Positions 43,661-49,023 of a DNA stretch of 49,023 nt are shown one piece after another. Below the pieces are notes generated by a model that saw nothing but the letters and a program-made list of their open reading frames with translations, did not search any database and was not told where the DNA came from. The stretch is from contig JACQXX010000117.1 in NCBI GenBank assembly GCA_016208495.1, forward strand, positions 1 to 49,023, written 5' to 3'. A program made the position numbers and the translations under genes. Within the stretch, counting starts at the first letter, position 1; each line of letters starts with the position of its first letter. Origin of the DNA: Acidobacteriota bacterium (GTDB lineage: Bacteria; Acidobacteriota; Blastocatellia; Chloracidobacteriales; Chloracidobacteriaceae).

Positions 43661-44254
43661 TCACCGCCGCAAAATCACCACCACTTCCCTGCCGCCAAAG
43701 GCTGTGTTTCCAACGGTAATTCCAACAAAGGTGTATCCGTTTTTCCCAGCTTCTTCCAATTCTTTCTGCATGGTCGAAGTCTTTTTAGTGGCCAGGAGTT
43801 TGTATTCAAAGGGTCTGGTTTTGGCTTCTTTGTCGCGTTCCAGGATGACGACCACTTCTTCTCCGCCAAACGTGGTGTTGAACACCGTCTGGCCGCGATA
43901 TTCATAGCCTTCATCTGCCGCCGCTTGAAGCTCTTTTTGCATCGTCGAGGTTTTATTGGTGGCCAGCAACCGGTATTCAAACTGGCCGCCCGTATTTTCT
44001 TTGGGATTGCGCGACATAATCACCACGGTTTCAGAGCCGCCAAACGAGGTTTCCCCACCCATCACTCCATCATACCGAAACCCGCTGCCAGCCGCCTGAT
44101 TGAGTTCTTTTTGCATAGTTGAGGTTTTGTTGGTGGCAAGTAATTTGTATTCCATGCCAGGCGTTACCGCTGGAAGAACCTGAGGTGATTGAACAGGTTC
44201 ACCGCCGAGAAATCCGAAAACAGTCAGGACTGTGGCTGAAAGAAAGGCAAACAT
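43661..44254 (-). CDS. secreted protein with three DUF4177-like repeats
   Basis: A 197-residue protein with a signal peptide ([16 protein letters not shown]). The rest is three near-identical units of about 50 residues, each with [16 protein letters not shown] or a variant, a Gly-rich turn and FGG...VVVI. The internal repeats are typical of small beta-alpha-beta domains such as DUF4177. The tandem triplication is the odd feature. GGAG precedes the start by eight bases. Function is unknown. Confidence 0.75.
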   Translation of the reverse strand: MFAFLSATVLTVFGFLGGEPVQSPQVLPAVTPGMEYKLLATNKTSTMQKELNQAAGSGFRYDGVMGGETSFGGSETVVIMSRNPKENTGGQFEYRLLATNKTSTMQKELQAAADEGYEYRGQTVFNTTFGGEEVVVILERDKEAKTRPFEYKLLATKKTSTMQKELEEAGKNGYTFVGITVGNTAFGGREVVVILRR

Positions 44255-44375
44255 AAGTATTCTCCGAGGATGTTGATTGAATGAATTGAGACAGGCTGAA
44301 CAAGGCGTTGACTCAGTTTTGGCTGGTCACGTTGCCACAACGGGTTCAAGAGAATGACTGTTCCAAGAAAATAGG

Positions 44376-44407
44376 ACCCGTCGGTCGTCAGTCGTCAGTC
44401 GTTAATA
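44376..44407. repeat. short GTCAGTC array
   Basis: GTCGGTCGTCAGTCGTCAGTCG shows a seven-base period (GTCAGTC). It lies in the upstream region of the BlaI gene. A G-family piece with TTCATTGCAAAACTGGTAT follows at 44460-44480. Confidence 0.55.
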
Positions 44408-44513
44408 GTTTGTTAACTCCAGTTGATTGAATTATTTGACCGCTTTCTCATCCACGGACTTCATTGCAAAACTGGTATCACCTGAAAATGTTTGAGATTC
44501 TTCACGCAACCAC

Positions 44514-44574
44514 CTCCTAAAAAATTAGGTTGACAAAAAAAGACTGGCGGGCTAATCTCCTAAAAAATTAGGAG
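44514..44574 (+). promoter_or_regulatory. promoter and twin BlaI/MecI-type operators
   Basis: The sequence contains TTGACA (44530-44535), 17 bases and TAATCT (44553-44558), a strong sigma70 promoter. CCTAAAAAATTAGG (44516-44529) abuts the -35 element, and CTCCTAAAAAATTAGGAG (44557-44574) covers the -10 end, start region and ribosome-binding site. Both are TTAGG-type inverted repeats with an AAAA centre. This fits autorepression by the BlaI-like protein. Confidence 0.85.
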
Positions 44575-44583
44575 ACCTTATCA

Positions 44584-44979
44584 ATGGCCCGCAAAAAAGA
44601 AAGTTCACACCTCACTCCGCTTGAGCTGGAGATTATGCAAATTCTCTGGGATCGCGGCCCGTCAACAGTCCAGGAAATCCGCGAACGACTCGGGAAAGAC
44701 CTGGCTTACAACACGGTTCAAACCATGCTCAACCTGCTGGTGAAAAAAGGGAAAGCGGATCGGTCACTGAAGGAAAAAGCCTACCAGTATCATTCAACGG
44801 TCAATCAACAAAGTGCCCTCCGGCAATTGATGGATGATCTGGTCAACCGTGTTTTCGGAGGCTCCGCCGAAAATCTGGTGATGAGCCTGGTGGAAACTGA
44901 TCATCTGTCTCCCGAAAAACTGGCCCACCTCAACGAACTGGTGAATCGAAAGAGGAACTCCGATGATCAGTCAAATTAG
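44584..44979 (+). CDS. BlaI/MecI/CopY family repressor
   Basis: A 131-residue winged-helix repressor. SHLTPLELEIMQILWDRGPSTVQEIRERLGKDLAYNTVQTMLNLLVKKG (residues about 6-55) matches the DNA-binding part, and the C-terminal dimerisation helices follow (QLMDDLVNRVFGGSAENLVMSLV). The family is inactivated by proteolysis after the membrane sensor detects a signal. The gene overlaps the M56 peptidase gene by 17 bases and sits behind twin operators. Confidence 0.93.
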   Translation: MARKKESSHLTPLELEIMQILWDRGPSTVQEIRERLGKDLAYNTVQTMLNLLVKKGKADRSLKEKAYQYHSTVNQQSALRQLMDDLVNRVFGGSAENLVMSLVETDHLSPEKLAHLNELVNRKRNSDDQSN

Positions 44980-46579
44980 CCTTACGATTGTATCCTACCT
45001 TGTTCATTGTGGCTGGATCATGCCCATTCTGGCCCTGATTGGATGGTCATTTGAACGAATCCTCATCACCAGTCGTCCCAAAAGCCGATTTCAGATCTGG
45101 GCAGGGATTGTTGTCCTTTCTGTGCTTGTCCCACTGGCCGTTGTCCAGGTTCCAGTGTCGCAAACCACTCTTGTTCCACTCATAAAACCAGCCGCGGGTG
45201 TGGTGAAGGAACGAATGTTAGCTGTGCCCCCAGCATTGGTGGCTGGTGATTTAAAGGTCAACGCCACTCAACAAACCCGAATTTTTGAACTCCCGAAACC
45301 GATCATTTTCGCACTGGCAGGCGGTTACGCGGCCTTGTTTCTGTGGTGGGTGAGTCGGATTCTGGTGGGGGTATATCAGGTTCAGCGATTTCGGAAAACA
45401 TTGAAACCAGTTGAACTGACTGAGCCGCTCCGCCTCAGGTTGAGCCATTGTTCTGAAAAGATGAACGTCCCGCTTCCCCTGGTGTTGTCAGATCCGGCAA
45501 CGCTCCAACCATTTACCTTTGGCATCTTTCGCCCGGCAGTTGTGATTCCCCAAACGATCTTTGAATCAACCACTCCGGAACTTCTTGAATCAGTTTTCGC
45601 CCACGAACTGGCGCACATTCGACGGCACGACTTTGGGTTCAATCTGGTACTGGAACTTGGCACTGCTTTTTGTGTTTTCCATCCCGTCATTTGGCTTATT
45701 CGGAGACGGTTATTTTTGCACCGGGAAGCCGCGTGTGATGAGATGGTTACCGGGCAGCTCATTGATCCACTGACCTTTGCCCAATCGCTGCTTACGGTCG
45801 CCGACACCCTGTCGAACCGCCATGCACTTACCCCTGGCATGTTTCATGCAAATACTTTGGAGGAACGCATTATGTCGTTGACCAATTCGGTTGACCAACC
45901 CGCGAGACCAACCATCTCCTTGTTTCAACGTCTTTCATTTGGGCTGGTTTTAAGCTTTGGAATCGGTGCCTTTGGTCTCATTCCCGCTTTGATTCCAACA
46001 CTGGCAGAAACCCAATCTCCCCAATCACCTCAAGGTGAATCGGTTATCCTCCGGCAACGATCTCCCGCCGGAGTGATGTATCGTGTAGATTCAGACGACT
46101 CGCATCAGTCCTATCTTTTTCGACTTGAGGCATTGGATCGGTTGGGAAAAAAGTATGAAGAAATAAAAGAAAAACCGACTCACCCACATCTTTATTTTTC
46201 TTATGAACTGCGTCGAATAGATGAGACCAAAGCTCAGGTGATTTGTCTCATGGCTGCTCAATTTGGCAGCAACTGGGTTGAGGTCAAAGTTGAACCTGGA
46301 AAAATGGAAATTGGGCCGGATGGAAAACCAGTTATTGGGGAAAACGGATTGGCTATGGTTAATCCAGATGGGTCGAATGGGATGATTCGTACAGGATCAG
46401 ACCCAACCAACACGACGAGTATTCCGAGCCCCATCACTCCAACTATTATTTTTGCGGTTCAGCCAGACACTGATGCCGTAGTCATCAGCTTCAAGCTCAA
46501 AAAAGATGAAGAACCGATTAAACTGATTATGCGATTAGACAACCAAAAGCCAACCAGCGGGGCTATGGTTATTGATTGA
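44963..46579 (+). CDS. BlaR1-type M56 metallopeptidase sensor
   Basis: A 538-residue membrane protein. Several N-terminal helices (LVHCGWIMPILALIGWSF, WAGIVVLSVLVPLAVV, FALAGGYAALFLWWVSRIL) precede the M56 motif FAHELAHIRRHDF with H214, E215 and H218. A further helix (LSFGLVLSFGIGAFGLIPAL) leads to a C-terminal domain outside the membrane, beta-rich and unlike the penicillin-binding domain of BlaR1. It is the sensor partner of the BlaI-type repressor. The signal is probably not a beta-lactam. Confidence 0.88.
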   Translation: MISQISLTIVSYLVHCGWIMPILALIGWSFERILITSRPKSRFQIWAGIVVLSVLVPLAVVQVPVSQTTLVPLIKPAAGVVKERMLAVPPALVAGDLKVNATQQTRIFELPKPIIFALAGGYAALFLWWVSRILVGVYQVQRFRKTLKPVELTEPLRLRLSHCSEKMNVPLPLVLSDPATLQPFTFGIFRPAVVIPQTIFESTTPELLESVFAHELAHIRRHDFGFNLVLELGTAFCVFHPVIWLIRRRLFLHREAACDEMVTGQLIDPLTFAQSLLTVADTLSNRHALTPGMFHANTLEERIMSLTNSVDQPARPTISLFQRLSFGLVLSFGIGAFGLIPALIPTLAETQSPQSPQGESVILRQRSPAGVMYRVDSDDSHQSYLFRLEALDRLGKKYEEIKEKPTHPHLYFSYELRRIDETKAQVICLMAAQFGSNWVEVKVEPGKMEIGPDGKPVIGENGLAMVNPDGSNGMIRTGSDPTNTTSIPSPITPTIIFAVQPDTDAVVISFKLKKDEEPIKLIMRLDNQKPTSGAMVID

Positions 46580-46604
46580 TCCATTTATGTTGGTAAGGAC
46601 ATTT

Positions 46605-46671
46605 TGTCCACGCGTGGACACACCACCTAAATGTTGAAATGATTTGAGATCATTCAACATTCATGGTGGTT
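46605..46671 (+). terminator. palindrome and intrinsic terminator after the M56 gene
   Basis: A perfect 16-bp palindrome TGTCCACGCGTGGACA (46605-46620) is followed by a long hairpin with ACCACC and GGTGGT at the base (46622-46670) and a TTTTTT run. The hairpin pairs ATGTTGAAATGAT with ATCATTCAACAT. It ends the BlaI-M56 transcript. Confidence 0.8.
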
Positions 46672-46791
46672 TTTTGTATTTCAAAAATTCATTTCCCGTA
46701 GAATCTAATCGTGAATCATTTATTGATATTTGTTCAGAGTTCAAGTTTTCGCTTGCATTGCGGCTGACGATTAAGCCAAAACACTGATGAC

Positions 46792-47103
46792 CTCCGTTGC
46801 GGAAAGATCGCCTGGATTTGACATTTCCCGCCCGAAGGGCGATGGAAAATAGCCGGTGGTTTGCCGCTTTGGGCACACCACCGGATCTTCGGTCCACAGT
46901 GGTCCGCGCCCGGATGGGCGCTGGAATATCTTGTCGGTCGGGAATCCTCAATTTTCCGAAACTTTTGAACCTTTGTTCCAGCGCCCTGCCGGGCGCGAAC
47001 GCTTCCACAACTTGCGGTCCGGTGGGTGCGCCTCAAAGCCGGCTTCCACACCGGCTATTTTCCGGCGCCCATCCGGGCGAAACCCGACCTTTCCGCAACG
47101 GAG
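46792..47103. mobile_element. full-length inverted-repeat element, copy C
   Basis: The ends CTCCGTTGCGGAAAG and its reverse complement (CTTTCCGCAACGGAG) enclose the same modules as copy B: GAAAATAGCCGGTGG with a hairpin partner ACCACCGG, then GCGCCCGGATGGGCGCTGGAA, a core with CCGAAACTTT, and the inverted set. Flanking 9-mers ACTGATGAC and ACTCATTAA agree at six of nine positions, a possible decayed target duplication. No gene is encoded. Confidence 0.85.
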
Positions 47104-47275
47104 ACTCATTAAGAACCTCAAAAAGATACAAACCCAAAATCTTTGTAAGAACGCTTGAACTCTGAACTTCTTTCTCAACGGATTGGTCTGCCCTCAGCAA
47201 ATGGAGCTTGGGAAAATTTGAAATTTCAAGTAGGCTTTTTGCCTTCTGACTTTCAATTTCCTGGGTTTTCCGACC
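47104..47275 (+). other. intergenic leader of the AraC gene
   Basis: No gene or clear promoter motif is seen. The stretch is AT-rich and T/C-rich near the AraC start. Confidence 0.45.
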
Positions 47276-48109
47276 ATGCACTACAGCCCGATCAATCTTG
47301 GTAAAACCTTAAAAAAAGCGGACTTACCCGGTTTTGTTGTGACTGAGGCGCTGCATAAACCGATGACGGTGCTGGAGTGCCACGCCCACGAACACGCCTG
47401 CATGGCGTTTCTCTACCGTGGTTTTTACACCGAGCGGGTCGGCTCCAAACTGCTCGAATGCCCCCAGCACAGTCTGCTGATTCGGCCTTCCGGGTTCGAA
47501 CACAGCAACGATTACCAGCGGACCGGCGCCGCCTCAATCATCATCGAAGTCAAACAACCCTGGTTAGAACAGTTTGAGCAACGTTCAGCTTTGTTTCAGG
47601 ATGCCTGCGTTGTCCAACACCCGGTTCTGGTGCCGACGTTTCAGCGGATTTATGACGAGTTTCATTCGCCACAACCGCTCTCGGATTTGTACCTCGAAGG
47701 GTTGATTTTGGAAGTACTGGTCCAATCCACCCGGCTCCAACCCAATCTACCTGAATCGGGCCAGCCTCTGTGGTTAAAGACGGTTGTCGAATTGATCGAA
47801 GACGAATTTTCCCGCGACCTGTCACTGGCTGAAATTGCCGCCGTTGCCGCCGTTCACCCCTCACATTTGACCCGAGTCTTTCGACAGCAGTTCCACTGTT
47901 CCATCGGCGAATATGTGCGCCGGGTCCGGGTGAACTTTGCCAAACGCCAGCTTGCCGAAACGGATTGTTCACTGGCTGATATCGCAATGGCCGCCGGTTT
48001 TTTTGATCAAAGCCATTTCTCAAATGTGTTTCGGACGGCGGTTGGCCAATCACCTTTGAAATACCGACAAGCCAACCGCAAACGCTCATCCTCTCCAAAA
48101 ATGAGCTAA
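47276..48109 (+). CDS. AraC family transcriptional regulator
   Basis: A 277-residue regulator. The N-terminal half is a cupin-like sensor domain (HAHEHACMAFLYRGFYTE, SLLIRPSGFEHSNDY). The C-terminal two helix-turn-helix units are clear: LSLAEIAAVAAVHPSHLTRVFRQQFHCSIGEYVRRVRVNFAKRQLAETDCSLADIAMAAGFFDQSHFSNVFRTAVGQSPLKYR. Its target is unknown; the next gene (DinB family) is on the same strand 94 bases away. Confidence 0.93.
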   Translation: MHYSPINLGKTLKKADLPGFVVTEALHKPMTVLECHAHEHACMAFLYRGFYTERVGSKLLECPQHSLLIRPSGFEHSNDYQRTGAASIIIEVKQPWLEQFEQRSALFQDACVVQHPVLVPTFQRIYDEFHSPQPLSDLYLEGLILEVLVQSTRLQPNLPESGQPLWLKTVVELIEDEFSRDLSLAEIAAVAAVHPSHLTRVFRQQFHCSIGEYVRRVRVNFAKRQLAETDCSLADIAMAAGFFDQSHFSNVFRTAVGQSPLKYRQANRKRSSSPKMS

Positions 48110-48202
48110 ATTTCCAAGAATTTTTCATTGAATTTCCATATAAATCGCACATTCCCGGAAGGTTGATTCAATCATTGACCTTCTTCCCTGGAGATTTTTT
48201 TC

Positions 48203-48670
48203 ATGACGACCGATTACATAAAACCCGTTATTGGCTCGCTGGCGAAGTTTCCCGAACACCTTCGCCAGTTTGTTTCTGATTTCCCCGCCGACAAGGAGAA
48301 GCTCAAACCTTCTGAACATGAATTTTCACTGCTCGAACACCTGTGCCATCTGCGCGACCTGGAAGAAGAAGCGTACGGCGTGCGAATTCAGCGAATTCTC
48401 TCTGAAGATGGTCCCTTTTTGCCCGATGTAGATGGTGGAAAGCTAGCACGGGAACGCGATTACCAGCGTCAGGAACTCCAACCGGCACTGGACCGCTTTT
48501 GCGCCCTCCGCGAAACGAATATTGCGTTGCTCAACTCTCTTTCGCCAGACCAGTTTGACCGGCATGGCGAATTTGAAGGCGTGGGTCACGTCACGATGGT
48601 GCAACTTTTGGGAAAAATCGTCGAGCACGACCAGGCCCACTGGGAGGAAATCCAAAGTCTGAGTCGATGA
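48203..48670 (+). CDS. DinB/YfiT-like putative metal-dependent hydrolase
   Basis: A 155-residue four-helix protein of the DinB superfamily. Histidines in LLEHLCHLRDLEEE, GHVTM and IVEHDQAHWEEI can form the metal-binding triad typical for the fold, which includes thiol-dependent transferases and hydrolases. GGAG lies nine bases before ATG 48203. The short-repeat array begins within ten bases of the stop. Confidence 0.85.
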   Translation: MTTDYIKPVIGSLAKFPEHLRQFVSDFPADKEKLKPSEHEFSLLEHLCHLRDLEEEAYGVRIQRILSEDGPFLPDVDGGKLARERDYQRQELQPALDRFCALRETNIALLNSLSPDQFDRHGEFEGVGHVTMVQLLGKIVEHDQAHWEEIQSLSR

Positions 48671-48675
48671 CCGAA

Positions 48676-48775
48676 TGACAAAGTGACAAGGTGACAAGAT
48701 GACAAAGTGACAAGATGACAAGGGGACAAGGGGACAAGGGGATTTTTTTCATCCCTCATCCCTCATCCCTTGAAA
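48676..48775. repeat. TGACAAG-type array followed by CATCCCT array
   Basis: Units TGACAAAG, TGACAAGG and TGACAAGA, then GGGGACAAGG (48676-48740), precede CATCCCTCATCCCTCATCCC (48750-48769). The latter motif recurs at 15166 and inverted at 13050. The array starts directly behind the dinB-like stop. Confidence 0.8.
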
Positions 48776-48812
48776 GAACCCTGACCTCTGCCCCCATAAG
48801 CACCAGGATAAG

Positions 48813-49023
48813 GGTTTTAGGCCCGAAGGGTCGTCGTGTAATAGCCGTGGTGCGAAGCCCACGGACCTGGCCAGGACGGGATCCCATAAGCGCCAGGATA
48901 AGAATCCTTGTGTCCTTTCCGTTGGCATTGAACGATTCTTTTATCGGGATTGGGCCGCGTCCTGGCCGTGACCGTGGGCTTCGCACCACGGCTATTACAC
49001 AACGACCCTGCGGGCCTAAAACC
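48813..49023. mobile_element. element with 52-bp inverted arms, cut by the window edge
   Basis: Positions 48813-48864 and 48972-49023 are reverse complements at 50 of 52 positions. They include GGTTTTAGGCCCG, AATAGCCGTGGTGCGAAGCCC and end at the window border, so the outer right end is not visible. The internal AATAGCCG-GTGG motif resembles copies B and C. A direct repeat CCCATAAGCRCCAGGATAAG stands at 48793 and 48883. No gene is encoded. Confidence 0.85.

Noticed and set aside
1-49023. tRNA or rRNA genes
   Set aside because: I saw no cloverleaf pattern with a GTTCGA-type arm or conserved rRNA segments by eye; a tRNAscan run would be decisive.

Overview
The window reads as chromosomal DNA of a free-living Gram-negative, most likely a member of the Acidobacteriota. 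That guess is an inference from content, not from a marker gene: an RND efflux pump, a DUF1302-type outer-membrane protein, paired DUF3857/transglutaminase proteins, a BlaI/BlaR1-type pair, a TAXI-type receptor and many TetR/AcrR regulators, with intermediate GC. No rRNA, tRNA, CRISPR array, phage or transposase gene was recognised.

Layout. 1-3.4 kb: tail of an upstream gene and an RND efflux permease. 3.4-7.2 kb: sparse region with a truncated repeat element, a pilin-like anchored protein and a zinc-ribbon/membrane/ankyrin protein. 7.2-12.8 kb: anchored hypothetical protein, DUF1302 protein with BtpA, a TSUP transporter and a secreted zincin-like protein. 13.1-15.1 kb: a Septu-like ATPase/HNH defence pair bounded by repeat arrays. 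15.2-18.2 kb: molybdopterin oxidoreductase under its own TetR regulator with a clear operator. 18.4-22.4 kb: operon of ABC ATPase, double-FtsX permease and LolA-like protein. 22.7-24.7 kb: TetR regulator and UbiB/ABC1 kinase. 25-29.5 kb: polyphosphate kinase, a nucleotidyltransferase pair, and a TAXI receptor preceded by a 54-residue basic protein. 29.8-35.1 kb: assimilatory sulfur operon on the minus strand (DUF2061, ferredoxin-dependent nitrite/sulfite reductase, CbiX-SUMT fusion, CysH, CysC), led by what reads as a SAM-II riboswitch followed by an intrinsic terminator. 35.5-39.3 kb: MsrA, a ferredoxin-ankyrin fusion, membrane and hypothetical proteins. 39.4-43.4 kb: two DUF3857 transglutaminase-like paralogues, one without the catalytic cysteine. 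43.6-46.6 kb: a triple-repeat secreted protein and a BlaI/M56-peptidase operon with its promoter and twin operators. 47.2-48.7 kb: AraC regulator and DinB-family protein.

The most unusual layer lies between the genes. First, there are short tandem arrays, mostly of period 7 but of unrelated sequence (GTCAGTA, GAACCCT, GGTTAGT, GGGCTGA-like, CATCCCT, TAGCGAA-like, TGACAAG-like). Several face an inverted copy across a short core, and they repeatedly sit right behind stop codons or supply them. Second, there is a roughly 310-bp family of terminal-inverted-repeat elements without coding capacity. One copy is flanked by a perfect 9-bp target duplication, and a distinct relative with 52-bp arms runs off the right edge. 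These look like undescribed small mobile or RNA-structural elements.

The sulfur genes form the clearest metabolic unit. Sulfite and APS reduction, siroheme synthesis and APS kinase are encoded together, and the leader is expected to sense S-adenosylmethionine, the end product of the route. All functional statements come from reading motifs in the sequence. No database search was run.
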